Numbered from the stretch's first letter, positions 17,414-26,901 are shown. The stretch: DNA of 64,000 nucleotides from Pseudomaricurvus sp033283335 (GCA_033283335.1 JAWMQP010000001.1:496001-560000), one strand, 5' to 3'. A program made the numbers and translations. The notes: generated by a model not told the origin, from the letters alone.

Positions 17414-18448
17414 CTACTGTAACGTGGAACGATAGTTTTCGGCACGCTGCAACTGGTATTTTTTCACGGCCCGCTGATGCTCTTCCAGAGTTGAGGAGAA
17501 GTAATGAGTTCCATCACCTTTAGCGACAAAATACAAACTCTCGCCCGCAGCCGGGTGCAGCGCCGCATGGATCGCCTCACGACCGGGTAACGCGATTGGT
17601 GTAGGTGGTAATCCGCGAATCGTGTAGGTATTGTAAGGCGTTTTTTGACGCAAGTGTTTGCGACTGATTTTGCCCTGATACGCATCACCCATGCCATAAA
17701 TCACGGTAGGATCCGTTTGCAAACGCATGCCTTTCTGCAGACGTCGAACAAATACCCCGGCGATCTCGGCCCGCTCCTGCGGCGCGCCCGTCTCTTTCTC
17801 TATGATGGACGCCATGATCAAGGCCTCATAGGGCGACTCATAGGGTAATCCTTCAGCACGCTGTAGCCATTCCTGCTGCAAGACATCGCGCATTCGCTGA
17901 TGAGCCTGCTGTATCAAATTCCAGTCTGTGGTGTATTTGCTGAACATGTAGGTGTCGGGAAACAACCAGCCTTCAGGGTTTTCATATTCGATACCCAGGC
18001 GGTCCCTGACCGCCTGCAAGCTCTCGCCCTGCAAGGTGTGCTGCATGGAACCCTGCGAGCTTATCAGCCCCAGGGCATCGCGAAAGGTGATCCCCTCGAC
18101 AAGGGTTAAGGCACGCAATTTGACCTTACCGCCGTGCAACAGATTCAACAATTCGACGGGGGTCATAGACGAAGGTATGTCGTATTCGCCAAGTTTGATA
18201 TTGGTCTTGTTCACCAATTTCGCGTAGGCGACCAGCACCCGAGGGTGACGCAGGCCGATTTCAGCGCGCAGACGATTGGCTACTTTTAACAGGGAATCAC
18301 CCGGCAACAGCTCGATGTGGGTAACGTGTTCAGGCAATTCCTGTGGGGTGTGCAGCCAGCGCCACACATACAGGCTCAGCAGTAACACACTGAGCAATCC
18401 GAGTGTGACTATAAGCCTGAAGCTTTTGGATAAGAAAAATTGTTTCAT
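17414..18448 (-). CDS. mltG: Endolytic murein transglycosylase MltG
   Basis: 344-residue inner-membrane protein (formerly YceG) that cleaves nascent glycan strands. One transmembrane helix lies at about 12-30. A LysM-like segment follows, then the catalytic region with ASIIEKETGAPQERAEIAGVF (catalytic Glu) and LQTDPTVIYG. It overlaps pabC by 4 bp (ATGA), which gives translational coupling. The order pabC-mltG-tmk-holB matches E. coli and Pseudomonas. Confidence 0.93.
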   Translation of the reverse strand: MKQFFLSKSFRLIVTLGLLSVLLLSLYVWRWLHTPQELPEHVTHIELLPGDSLLKVANRLRAEIGLRHPRVLVAYAKLVNKTNIKLGEYDIPSSMTPVELLNLLHGGKVKLRALTLVEGITFRDALGLISSQGSMQHTLQGESLQAVRDRLGIEYENPEGWLFPDTYMFSKYTTDWNLIQQAHQRMRDVLQQEWLQRAEGLPYESPYEALIMASIIEKETGAPQERAEIAGVFVRRLQKGMRLQTDPTVIYGMGDAYQGKISRKHLRQKTPYNTYTIRGLPPTPIALPGREAIHAALHPAAGESLYFVAKGDGTHYFSSTLEEHQRAVKKYQLQRAENYRSTLQ

Positions 18449-19320
18449 GGGGTATAAAACCGGCTGCTCCCCAATGCGGAGTTAATGGCTGCAAAATGTT
18501 GAGCCGAGGAAAAACGACGCCCTGCAACACTGGCAATTTCTGTCAAGCCACGCACGCTGTTACAGAGAAAACCCTGCTCGAATCGAGCCAGATCCGCCTC
18601 ACTGATATTTTCAACTATGCAGGTAATACCCAGTCCGGGCAACACTTCCTCAAGAAGCAAACGCCTCATCACACCACTGACACCACTGCTGATGATGGCC
18701 GGGGTATAGATTATCTCACCCCGCTGAAAGAAGACATTACTGCTGGTGGCCTCAATCACACAGCCACGCTCGTCCAGCACAAGCCCATCTTCCAGGCCCA
18801 TTTGCTGACACTCGTATTTCAACATCACATTGTCCAGCCGATTCAGATGCTTGATTCCGGCCAGCAATGAATTGAGCGGTAAGCGATGCTGACAGAGGTG
18901 CAGGTCCACTGGCTTGACCAGCTCCTGTTGCACTAATGGCTGAAGACTACATATTACCGTGGGCTCAAGAGAGGCGTCGACGTCATAGCCCCTGCCACCC
19001 ACGCCACGACTGACAACCACTTTCAATATGGCATCGCTGGACACTGAATGGTCTGCCGCAGGATTCTCAGGGCTAGAAAATACCTGTTGTAACAGCGCCT
19101 CGACCCAGCTGTCCAACTCCGCGATATCCAGAGGAATGTGCAGACGCTGACAGCCTTCGAGCAAACGGGCCTTGTGGTAGTTCCACAAAGGCAAGCTGCC
19201 AGACCTGACCTTGGCCGTTTCAAATACCCCATCACCATAGGCAAGACCTCGGTCGAGGGCCGAAACTTGGTCGGTAATCTGACCATTTACTGAGATAAAA
19301 GGGTGAGAATGTTTTTTCAT
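18445..19320 (-). CDS. pabC: Aminodeoxychorismate lyase
   Basis: 291-residue fold-type IV PLP enzyme that releases p-aminobenzoate from aminodeoxychorismate for folate synthesis. The sequence ALDRGLAYGDGVFET (21-35) is the family N-terminal motif, Lys157 in GIKHLNRLDNV is the PLP lysine, and ATSSNVFF is conserved. A 7-bp inverted repeat (19328-19348) lies just upstream of the start in the fabF-pabC gap and may influence expression. Confidence 0.9.
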   Translation of the reverse strand: MKKHSHPFISVNGQITDQVSALDRGLAYGDGVFETAKVRSGSLPLWNYHKARLLEGCQRLHIPLDIAELDSWVEALLQQVFSSPENPAADHSVSSDAILKVVVSRGVGGRGYDVDASLEPTVICSLQPLVQQELVKPVDLHLCQHRLPLNSLLAGIKHLNRLDNVMLKYECQQMGLEDGLVLDERGCVIEATSSNVFFQRGEIIYTPAIISSGVSGVMRRLLLEEVLPGLGITCIVENISEADLARFEQGFLCNSVRGLTEIASVAGRRFSSAQHFAAINSALGSSRFYTP

Positions 19321-19368
19321 CGGGATTAGCGCCGAACAGGTCGGCGCTGAACTCTCGGGGAGAAAAGC

Positions 19369-20610
19369 TTAGGAAAGCTTACGGAAAAGCAAGGAGCCGT
19401 TGGTTCCACCAAAGCCAAATGAATTGCTTAATGCGGCATCAATGGCACGCTCCTGGGCAATATGGGGTACCAGATTGATATCACAACCTTCCTCTGGATT
19501 ATCCAGATTGATGGTTGGTGGAGCCACCTGATCGCGGATTGCCAGTACCGTAAAAATGGCTTCGACACTGCCCGCCGCGCCCAAAAGATGTCCAATCATC
19601 GATTTTGTCGAGCTGACGGCCACTTGATCCACGGCACTGCCCATTACCGATTTCACCGCTTTGCACTCGGCAATATCTCCCGCTGGCGTCGAGGTGCCGT
19701 GGGCGTTGATGTAATTGATATTGGCCACATCGATCTGGGCATCATTGATGGCGTTTTGCATCGACATGGCAGCACCCTCCCCGTTTTCCGGTGGAGAGGT
19801 CATATGATAAGCATCACCGCTCATGCCAAAGCCACACAGCTCCGCATAGATCTTGGCTCCACGGGCCTTGGCCATTTCATACTCTTCCAGCACCAGCACA
19901 CCGGCGCCATCACCAAGCACAAATCCATCGCGGTCTTTATCCCATGGTCGGCTGGCGGCCTGAGGATTGTCATTGCGGGTAGACAGCGCACGAGCTGCTG
20001 CGAACCCCCCCAAACCAACAGGTGTACAGGCCATTTCGGCGCCGCCGGCGATCATCGCATCAGCCTCACCATGCTGAATCATGCGGGCTGCCAAACCAAT
20101 ATTATGAGTTCCCGTTGTGCAGGCAGTTACTACGGAAATATTCGGCCCTTTAAAGCCGTACTTAATACTGAGGTTACCCGCAATCATATTGATAATGGCC
20201 CCGGGAACAAAAAATGGGGAAATCCGTCTCGGGCCCTTGGCATCAATCAGGTGAGTGCCATCTTCAATAGAGCCAATACCACCGATACCGGCTCCGATCG
20301 CAGCACCAATACGCGGTGCATTTTCTTCTGTGATTTCCAGGCCGGAGTCTTCCATGGCCTGGATTCCGGCTACCATCCCGTACTGAATAAACGGATCCAT
20401 CTTGCGCGCATCTTTTATGGGCAAAAATGGCTCAGGATCAAAGTTCTTAACGGAAGCACTGAAGCGCGTGGTGAACGCAGAGGTATCAAATGTTTCAATC
20501 GGTGCAGCTCCACTGCGACCTGCCAGAATGCCCTCCCACGTGGATTTAACATCATTGCCAAGTGGCGTTACCATTCCGATACCGGTTACAACTACTCTAC
20601 GACGCGACAC
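19369..20610 (-). CDS. fabF: 3-oxoacyl-ACP synthase II (FabF)
   Basis: Elongating condensing enzyme of type II fatty acid synthesis. 413 residues, with the Cys-His-His triad: Cys164 in TACTTGTHN, His304 in NAHGTSTPAGD and His341 in KSMIGHLLGAAG. It follows acpP after a gap that contains two hairpins. Its length and motifs are normal for the family. Confidence 0.96.
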   Translation of the reverse strand: MSRRRVVVTGIGMVTPLGNDVKSTWEGILAGRSGAAPIETFDTSAFTTRFSASVKNFDPEPFLPIKDARKMDPFIQYGMVAGIQAMEDSGLEITEENAPRIGAAIGAGIGGIGSIEDGTHLIDAKGPRRISPFFVPGAIINMIAGNLSIKYGFKGPNISVVTACTTGTHNIGLAARMIQHGEADAMIAGGAEMACTPVGLGGFAAARALSTRNDNPQAASRPWDKDRDGFVLGDGAGVLVLEEYEMAKARGAKIYAELCGFGMSGDAYHMTSPPENGEGAAMSMQNAINDAQIDVANINYINAHGTSTPAGDIAECKAVKSVMGSAVDQVAVSSTKSMIGHLLGAAGSVEAIFTVLAIRDQVAPPTINLDNPEEGCDINLVPHIAQERAIDAALSNSFGFGGTNGSLLFRKLS

Positions 20611-20728
20611 ACTGCCTCCTATAACGATTTCCCAGAATGCTCCACACAGGAATTGCCGCCACCCTCCGCGGCTGGAAAACCGTAATCTCTATTCTATTGG
20701 GCTAGATATTTACTCAAGACAAATACAG

Positions 20729-20762
20729 AAAAGCCGCGCTATTTTGCAATAGAACGGCTTTT
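20729..20762. terminator. Hairpin between acpP and fabF (second of two)
   Basis: AAAAGCCG/CGGCTTTT outer stem with inner CTATT/AATAG, at 20729-20762. A and T tracts lie within the stem, so it may attenuate read-through from acpP into fabF. Confidence 0.5.
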
Positions 20763-20789
20763 CAAAAAACGCTTCAGCACCCCGAAGCG
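20763..20789 (-). terminator. Intrinsic terminator downstream of acpP
   Basis: CGCTTC (20770-20775) pairs with GAAGCG (20784-20789), followed on the minus strand by six T. Partial termination here would keep acpP expression higher than fabF, consistent with the large ACP demand. Confidence 0.7.
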
Positions 20790-20822
20790 ATTGGCTTTTT
20801 TGCGTAAAGCCGCTAAACAGGA

Positions 20823-21059
20823 TTAACCCAGGTTAGCGTTTACGTAATCAATCGCCAGCTGAACAGTAGTGATCTTTTCAGCTTCTTCATCGGGGATTTC
20901 AGTTTCGAATTCTTCTTCAAGAGCCATAACCAGCTCTACGGTGTCCAGAGAGTCAGCGCCCAGATCCTCAACGAAGGAGGCTTCGTTTTTTACTTCTTCT
21001 TCTTTAACGCCCAGTTGCTCAGCAACGATCTTTTTAACGCGCTCTTCAATGCTGCTCAT
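20823..21059 (-). CDS. acpP: Acyl carrier protein
   Basis: 78-residue acidic carrier whose Ser in VEDLGADSLDTVELVMALEE receives phosphopantetheine. The sequence from MSSIEERVKKIVAEQLG onward closely matches E. coli AcpP, so the ATG at 21059 is chosen over a TTG at 21071 that overlaps the ribosome-binding site. It lies between fabG and fabF as usual. Confidence 0.97.
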   Translation of the reverse strand: MSSIEERVKKIVAEQLGVKEEEVKNEASFVEDLGADSLDTVELVMALEEEFETEIPDEEAEKITTVQLAIDYVNANLG

Positions 21060-21244
21060 AGTAGGTTTCAACTCCTAATTGAAATAAATAGTTCGCAGTT
21101 TGAGCCGCTCTCCCAAACCCCAGAAAACGACTCACTAAGGGTACGGCCAACTCAAAGGCGCATTCTACATCGAATTTCCCGAGTTGTAACGTATCCACAA
21201 AAAAATCTTCGCCATTACGAGAAAACGCTCGCAAAAACAAAGAG

Positions 21245-21988
21245 TTAGGACATATACATACCACCGTTTACATGCAGTGTATCGCCGGTAATATAACCAC
21301 CGGCATCGCTGGCCAGGAAGCCAACGACCGCTGCAATCTCTTCAGGTTGACCCAAACGCCCCAGGGCAATCTGCGACAACATTAACGCTTTCTGCTCTTC
21401 CGTCAACTCCTTGGTCATGTCCGTATCAATAAAGCCCGGAGCGACCGTGTTGACCGTGATCCCGCGAGAACCCACTTCCTTCGCCAGGGCACGGGCAAAA
21501 CCGCCAACTCCAGCTTTGGTCGCAGCGTAGTTGGACTGTCCAGCATTGCCCATTGAGCCGACGACAGAGCTGATATTGATGATGCGGCCCCAACGGGCTT
21601 TCATCATGCCTCTCAGACAGGCCTTGCTCAAACGATAAATGGCACTCAAGTTAGTATTAATAACATCAAACCACTCATCATCGCTCATGCGCATAAGCAG
21701 ATTATCCTTGGTGATGCCGGCATTGTTCACCAGAATGGCCGGAGCCCCGTACTCAGCCTGGATATCTTTCAGCAGCGCCGCCACCGAGTCGGCATCGGTC
21801 ACATTCAGGACCTTGCCTGCCCCCTTAATGCCTTTCTCCGCAAATCGGGCTGTGATTTTTTCGGCACCAGACTCTGAGGTGGCGGTACCTATGACAACAG
21901 CTCCCTCAGCACCCAGATGATCTGCGATGGCTGCACCTATGCCTCGACTGGCTCCCGTCACCAGGGCCACTTTTTCAACAATACTCAT
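21245..21988 (-). CDS. fabG: 3-oxoacyl-ACP reductase FabG
   Basis: NADPH-dependent reductase of fatty acid elongation, 247 residues. It has TGASRGIG (11-18) for cofactor binding, NNAGITKDNLLMRM, and the catalytic Ser and YAATK. AGGA precedes the ATG at 21988 by 7 nt. It follows fabD by about 40 bp. Confidence 0.96.
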   Translation of the reverse strand: MSIVEKVALVTGASRGIGAAIADHLGAEGAVVIGTATSESGAEKITARFAEKGIKGAGKVLNVTDADSVAALLKDIQAEYGAPAILVNNAGITKDNLLMRMSDDEWFDVINTNLSAIYRLSKACLRGMMKARWGRIINISSVVGSMGNAGQSNYAATKAGVGGFARALAKEVGSRGITVNTVAPGFIDTDMTKELTEEQKALMLSQIALGRLGQPEEIAAVVGFLASDAGGYITGDTLHVNGGMYMS

Positions 21989-22028
21989 AAGCAAATCCTA
22001 AACCCCTGTATTCACGAATTCGTAGAAT

Positions 22029-22967
22029 TCACGCCAACTCTGACAGGGCACTGTCCAGATCGGACGGTGTTTCTGTCGCGTAAGCCGCCAAACTTTTATC
22101 AATGCGACGACACAGGCCCGATAGCACCTTGCCTGGCCCACACTCCACCAGCTTGCCAATACCGGCATCAACCAGCGCCCGAGTGCAATCCACCCACAGT
22201 ACCGGGGTGTAGATCTGCTCGATCATGAGCGCCTTGATGTGCTCGGGATCAGCTTCAGTTTTCGCATTCACGTTATGCACCACAGGTATTTGCGGCGCAG
22301 AGAAATTCGTAGCCTGAATCTGTTCGGCCAGATTATCTGCCGCCGGCTTCATCAGTGAAGTATGGAAAGGTGCGCTCACAGGCAGTGGCATGGCACGCTT
22401 GGCACCAGCTTCCTTGCAGGCCTCTATAGCACGCTCAACGGCACCCGCATGCCCGGCAATAACCACTTGGCCTGGCGAGTTGAAGTTAACTGCAGCGACC
22501 ACTTCACCCTGGGCCGCCGCACTGCAAGCCTGATTAATGGCATCGTCTTCCAGACCAATAATTGCCGCCATTGCCCCCTCACCGGCCGGCACCGCTTGCT
22601 GCATATATTTACCGCGAAGCTGCACCAGCTTAACCGCATCGGCAAACGCCACTACCCCGGAACACACCAGTGCTGACCACTCTCCCAAACTGTGACCAGC
22701 CATCAAGGCGGGTTTTGCTCCCCCTTTTTGCTCCCAGATACGCCACAGGGCCACACTGGCCGTCAGCAGCATGGGCTGAGTACGCTCGGTCAAATTCAAC
22801 TCTTCTTGAGGCCCCGTTTGCACCAGCTCCCAGAGATCGTAACCCAGCACACTGGACGCTTCGGCAAAGGTCTCCTCCACGACGGGGTATTCACTGGCCA
22901 TTTCCGCCAGCATGCCCACCTTTTGAGACCCTTGTCCCGGAAACACAAAACCTAATTCCGCACTCAC
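22029..22967 (-). CDS. fabD: Malonyl-CoA:ACP transacylase
   Basis: Loads malonate onto ACP. The catalytic Ser is in AGHSLGEWSA (near residue 93), and the N-terminal FVFPGQGSQ is typical. The GTG at 22967 is preferred: AGAGG lies 8 nt upstream, and the product then begins SAELGFVFPGQG, like Pseudomonas FabD. The in-frame ATG at 22973 would leave only 2 nt to the AGAGG. Tandem 16-bp repeats fill the upstream gap. No fabH lies between plsX and fabD. Confidence 0.94.
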   Translation of the reverse strand: MSAELGFVFPGQGSQKVGMLAEMASEYPVVEETFAEASSVLGYDLWELVQTGPQEELNLTERTQPMLLTASVALWRIWEQKGGAKPALMAGHSLGEWSALVCSGVVAFADAVKLVQLRGKYMQQAVPAGEGAMAAIIGLEDDAINQACSAAAQGEVVAAVNFNSPGQVVIAGHAGAVERAIEACKEAGAKRAMPLPVSAPFHTSLMKPAADNLAEQIQATNFSAPQIPVVHNVNAKTEADPEHIKALMIEQIYTPVLWVDCTRALVDAGIGKLVECGPGKVLSGLCRRIDKSLAAYATETPSDLDSALSELA

Positions 22968-23007
22968 TTTCATAGCCTCTTAAACTTTACTTCCTAAACA
23001 TGGCCCC

Positions 23008-23090
23008 TTGAAAACATGACCCTTGATAACATAGTCCATTGATAACATAGCCCTTTGATAACATAGCTCATTGATAACATAGCTCATTGA
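23008..23090. repeat. 16-bp tandem repeat upstream of fabD
   Basis: Copies of about 16 bp with consensus TTGATAACATAGCYCA begin at 23008 (diverged, 15-bp spacing to the next), 23023, 23039, 23055, 23071 and 23087 (partial). They lie in the 250-bp gap between plsX and fabD, about 40 bp upstream of the fabD start. Confidence 0.93.
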
Positions 23091-23218
23091 GCTAACCGGA
23101 CATTCAATAACCTAGAGCTAAAATCGCTCAGCTATTAACAAGGAATTCCAATGGGATTCAAATTTGAAAAAAATGACCTGTAAAAACACCCGGCAACAGC
23201 ACTGAAACTGAATGAATT

Positions 23219-24241
23219 TCACAACAAATAATCTGCCACTTGCTGATTGATTTTTTGCGCCATGCCTCGCTGTGCCTGATCCCTGGCAACCGCCAGGGCC
23301 GATTCAAAACCTGCAATATCGGCTGCCCCGTGACTCTTCACCACCACCCCCTGCAAACCAAGGAAGCTTGCGCCATTATAGCGGGCAGGATCAAATTTGG
23401 TATGCCATTTTCGCAACAAAGGACCGGCAATCTGGCCAATCAACCAACTGAGCTTGTGATCTTTCAACAATTCTCGCAAATACGATGACAGCAACCGAGC
23501 AGCACCCTCACTGACTTTTAGCGCCACATTCCCCACAAAACCGTCGCACACCACCACATCGGCCTGACCGGCAAAAATGCCATCGCCCTCGATATAACCG
23601 ATGTAGTTCAGCGACGACGATGCCTCCAGAATGGATGCCGCCAGGCGAATCTGTTCATTGCCCTTGATCTCTTCCGACCCGATATTCAACAGGGCAACCC
23701 GTGGGCGAGCAATGCCCGAGGTCTCTGCCAGCACACTCCCCATCAAAGCAAATTGCACCAGCTGCTCAGAAGTGCAATCCACATTGGCGCCCAAATCCAG
23801 CACATAACAGGCCTCGCGGGCCGTCGGTACAGGCTTACAGATGGCCGGACGATCAATGCCGGGAAAGGTTTTTAATAAAAACCTGCCCATAGCCATCAAT
23901 GCCCCGGTATTGCCAGCACTGACGCAGGCATCAGCCTCACCAGCTGCCACACACTCAATGGCCTTCCACATGGAAGAGTCTTGTTTGTTGCGCAGAGCTT
24001 GAGCGGGCCGATCATCCATTGCCACCACTTGTTCAGCAGGCAGGAAACGGACGTTAGAGGGCAGATCAGAGGGATTCAGGGAGGGGGATCCCACCAACAA
24101 CAGATTCACATCTGGGTATTGATGAGCAAAATTTAGAGCGGCAGGTAACGCAGAACGGGGACCTAAGTCCCCGCCCATAAGATCGACAGCAATAGTCAGT
24201 GTAACTGGCAAACGATCAGTCGTCGTTACCAGTTTCAACAA
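23219..24241 (-). CDS. plsX: Phosphate acyltransferase PlsX
   Basis: Makes acyl-phosphate from acyl-ACP for phospholipid synthesis. 340 residues, including TIAVDLMGGDLGPRSALPAA, CVSAGNTGALMA and VVCDGFVGNVALK, all family blocks. The TTG at 24241 has AAGG 8 nt upstream but overlaps the rpmF end by 26 bp; a TTG at 24211 is the alternative start. The rpmF-plsX-fabD order is standard. Confidence 0.93.
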   Translation of the reverse strand: MLKLVTTTDRLPVTLTIAVDLMGGDLGPRSALPAALNFAHQYPDVNLLLVGSPSLNPSDLPSNVRFLPAEQVVAMDDRPAQALRNKQDSSMWKAIECVAAGEADACVSAGNTGALMAMGRFLLKTFPGIDRPAICKPVPTAREACYVLDLGANVDCTSEQLVQFALMGSVLAETSGIARPRVALLNIGSEEIKGNEQIRLAASILEASSSLNYIGYIEGDGIFAGQADVVVCDGFVGNVALKVSEGAARLLSSYLRELLKDHKLSWLIGQIAGPLLRKWHTKFDPARYNGASFLGLQGVVVKSHGAADIAGFESALAVARDQAQRGMAQKINQQVADYLL

Positions 24242-24398
24242 CTTTACGGCCTTTGTAGAAACCGTCAGCAGTCACATGGTGACGCAGGTGCTTCTCGCCG
24301 CTAGTCGGATCAACGGACAAAGTCGGTCCAGACAGTGAGTCGTGCGAACGACGCATGCCACGCTTGGAACGAGTTTTCTTGTTTTGTTGAACAGCCAT
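24216..24398 (-). CDS. rpmF: 50S ribosomal protein L32
   Basis: 60-residue basic ribosomal protein beginning MAVQQNKKTRSKRGMRRSHD, as in bacterial L32. No zinc-binding Cys set is present, as in the zinc-independent type. Its end overlaps the plsX reading frame. It sits between yceD and plsX, the conserved order. Confidence 0.96.
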   Translation of the reverse strand: MAVQQNKKTRSKRGMRRSHDSLSGPTLSVDPTSGEKHLRHHVTADGFYKGRKVVETGNDD

Positions 24399-24440
24399 CT
24401 TTAGCTCCTATTACGCAAAGTTTGCTGAAACCGGGGCGCC

Positions 24441-24980
24441 TCAGGATTTCGGCGAGCCCTTGAGTTGTTCCAGCACTTGAAACGGGTTGTTTTTGGTTTC
24501 CGGTTCCGCATTTTCAGCGTCACCATCACCAAAACTGGTCTGCTCAATACAGTCTCTGTCGTGATAAGAAACCATAGGCAGATTCAGTAGCAATTCGTCT
24601 TCAATGATGCGATACATGTCCGCCACACCCTCCTCCAGAATCAAGGGATCCAGAGCCCTGGGCAACTGCTTGGCCTGATCTTCATCCCAGACAATCGCCA
24701 ACATAAAGTCGGCATCCAGGTTGACATCAGCTGGCTCAAGACAGCGCTGGCAGGTTACCGTAAGCCTGCACTTGGCAGTTCCGGTAATCAGGCGATGACG
24801 TTCCTCATCGACATCAAAGTGCAGTGCCACCTGAACCTCATCACTGGGTTCCAGTGCGACTTCCGCCAACCGGGCAAGCTCGGAAACAGCCAGCCGTCCT
24901 TCCAGACTAAGCCCTTGCTGAGCGAACTTCCGCGGATCAATATGGCGCGGTAAACGAGTATTTGAGGGGGCACTTGACAT
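24441..24980 (-). CDS. yceD: YceD/DUF177 protein (23S rRNA accumulation)
   Basis: 179-residue acidic protein of the DUF177 family with the metal-like CQRC (in VTCQRCLEPADVNL) and the C-terminal LLLNLPMVSYHDRDC. The E. coli homologue is linked to 23S rRNA accumulation. Just upstream of rpmF in the same direction, as in most proteobacteria. Confidence 0.88.
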   Translation of the reverse strand: MSSAPSNTRLPRHIDPRKFAQQGLSLEGRLAVSELARLAEVALEPSDEVQVALHFDVDEERHRLITGTAKCRLTVTCQRCLEPADVNLDADFMLAIVWDEDQAKQLPRALDPLILEEGVADMYRIIEDELLLNLPMVSYHDRDCIEQTSFGDGDAENAEPETKNNPFQVLEQLKGSPKS

Positions 24981-25216
24981 AAGCGCGCAATTCTAGGGAC
25001 TTGACCGGCGGCTGTCAAAGGAAATTAGCCGCTTAAGCCTATGAATTTTCGGTGTTTTTAAATGATGATTTTAAATGACAAAGCAAAAGTGTCGCCACAA
25101 CGTTAAAATCCAGCCGGGCCACCCCAAAATATAGCGGACTCTCTTCCCTTTCACGCCCCCACTCCGACTGGACTTTAACCCTGACAATCATGGATTTATA
25201 CCTCTTGGAAACTCAT

Positions 25217-25810
25217 ATGACACTTCCGATTATCCTTGCATCAAGCTCTAAATACCGAAAACAACTCATTGAGAAGCTTAACATTTCTGTCCAATCGGCC
25301 AGTCCCAATATCGACGAAACCCCTCTGCCCCATGAAAACCCCAAAGAACTGTGTGAACGCCTGGCGACCAGTAAAGCCCAGGCCGTCGCCGAGCACTTCA
25401 AAAACCACCTGATCATTGGCTCCGATCAGGTGGCCAGTCTCGACGGCAACGTACTTGGCAAGCCCGGCTCACACCAGGCGGCCACCGAACAATTACGCCG
25501 CGCCAGCGGGCGAGCCATGTATTTTTACACCGCTATTGCCCTGCTCAATAGCCACACCAATCACCTGCAAGTAGCCACCTGCCATTACGAAGTTAAATTT
25601 CGTGCTCTAAATAACCGGCAAATTGACTATTATCTAAAACAGGAAGCACCTTACGACTGCGCGGGCAGCTTTAAATCGGAAGGCTTGGGGATAACCCTGT
25701 TCGAATACATCCGCGGTGATGACCCCAACAGCCTGATTGGGTTACCACTGATTGAGCTGACTCGCATGCTCCTAAATCAAGGGATCGACCTGTTGCAACC
25801 TCCGTCCTGA
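25217..25810 (+). CDS. yceF: Maf-family nucleotide pyrophosphatase (YceF type)
   Basis: 197-residue house-cleaning enzyme. LASSSKYRKQLIEKL (SxxxR loop), GSDQVASLDGNVLGKPG and SFKSEGLGITLFEYIRGDD are characteristic of the YceF subgroup, which hydrolyses modified nucleotides such as m7GTP. The ATG at 25217 has GGA about 9 nt upstream; an ATG 27 nt earlier lacks one. Divergent from yceD. Confidence 0.88.
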   Translation: MTLPIILASSSKYRKQLIEKLNISVQSASPNIDETPLPHENPKELCERLATSKAQAVAEHFKNHLIIGSDQVASLDGNVLGKPGSHQAATEQLRRASGRAMYFYTAIALLNSHTNHLQVATCHYEVKFRALNNRQIDYYLKQEAPYDCAGSFKSEGLGITLFEYIRGDDPNSLIGLPLIELTRMLLNQGIDLLQPPS

Positions 25811-26004
25811 TCCCAAATATGACTCAAGAAAAGAAACGCCAAAATAAAAACCTTTTCAGACAGCAATAACGGGTAACCGTCCTTGAACATTATTCACGCT
25901 AGACAGTTGGTAGCGGAAAGAGATTTCAGTAGAATCCCACGCCCTGCTCCCACACTGGATTCCAGCAGTTCCTAAAGAAGCACCGAGGCAATCAAATAAC
26001 GTCT

Positions 26005-26754
26005 ATGGCCAAGCCACTCACCCGCAACGAAATTCATGTCCTGCAAGAAAATCTTGACCTGTTTGGCGAGCTTCAACCTGAAGACGACACAACCCCGATT
26101 GGCGCACAAAGCGCCCCTTACGGCAAATCCGGCCGCAACACCAAAAAACGTAAGGTCGCGTCAAGCAAGCCCGCCAAGCAGGCTTTTCCACAAACCCCGG
26201 CAACTCAGGATCTGCTCGACCTTCCTGCGCAGGAAACGTCAAACAACTCAGCAATGCCGAAAATTGAGCCTGAGAACATGGACAGCAAGCCCGAAACCAC
26301 AATGGCTGAACAAGCTAACCAACCAGAAGACGGTTCGCCAACTGAGGCGGATGGTCCGCAATTGATCTACCTTGCGGTACGTGCCAAATCGGCCACTACC
26401 GCAAAGGACTTTCTGGAATCGCACGGCATTCAAGTGGAAAACTATGCCATGGAGAAGCGCGACCCAACCCTGCGCAACATCCACGAAGCGCTGCTCGACC
26501 AGGGCCTTGAATATCGCCAGAACGACAACATCATCCACTGGGCACTGATTAACCACGACCAGCCTCCTGCACGCTTATTAACGTACGATATGATTGAGGT
26601 CGCTTTTGAAGCCGACTGGCTCGAGACTCACAAACAGTCAATTCGCCGTCTAAAAGGCGGTGATTATCTGGACGCTTGTGCGAATATCGCTAGGCAGCTT
26701 CAGATTAAGCAGCCTGCAACTAACGGCTCGGTTAGCCCAGCTCAGGCCCCCTAA
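26005..26754 (+). CDS. Protein of unknown function with basic linker and alpha/beta C-terminal region
   Basis: 249 residues, not recognised. Residues 1-120 are low in hydrophobic residues and rich in Pro, Lys, Gln and Glu, probably disordered, with a basic patch GRNTKKRKVASSKPAKQ. From about 120 a folded region follows (LIYLAVRAKSATTAKDFLESHG), with a repeated-looking pattern of short strands and helices. No signal peptide. It lies between yceF and cti, with gaps of about 195 and 147 bp, so it is probably its own unit. Codon use looks like the neighbours. Confidence 0.6.
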   Translation: MAKPLTRNEIHVLQENLDLFGELQPEDDTTPIGAQSAPYGKSGRNTKKRKVASSKPAKQAFPQTPATQDLLDLPAQETSNNSAMPKIEPENMDSKPETTMAEQANQPEDGSPTEADGPQLIYLAVRAKSATTAKDFLESHGIQVENYAMEKRDPTLRNIHEALLDQGLEYRQNDNIIHWALINHDQPPARLLTYDMIEVAFEADWLETHKQSIRRLKGGDYLDACANIARQLQIKQPATNGSVSPAQAP

Positions 26755-26901
26755 GCCCGATCAGACAACCCTGTTCAACGTGCTCAACTCAACTTTGCAC
26801 GACCCCTAACCCAACAGTACAAGCTTTATCACTTTCAACCCTGTCCGGCTGTGTGGCTATACTAAAATGTATACGGCGCCACCAACTGACAAGAGCAGGG
26901 C

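Noticed and set aside
19462..20685. 407-codon open frame antisense to fabF
   Set aside because: Composition is unlike a protein; fabF on the other strand has all catalytic motifs.
24216..24241. Possible frameshift at the rpmF-plsX overlap
   Set aside because: Both proteins are full length; the 26-bp overlap only reflects start-codon choice for plsX.
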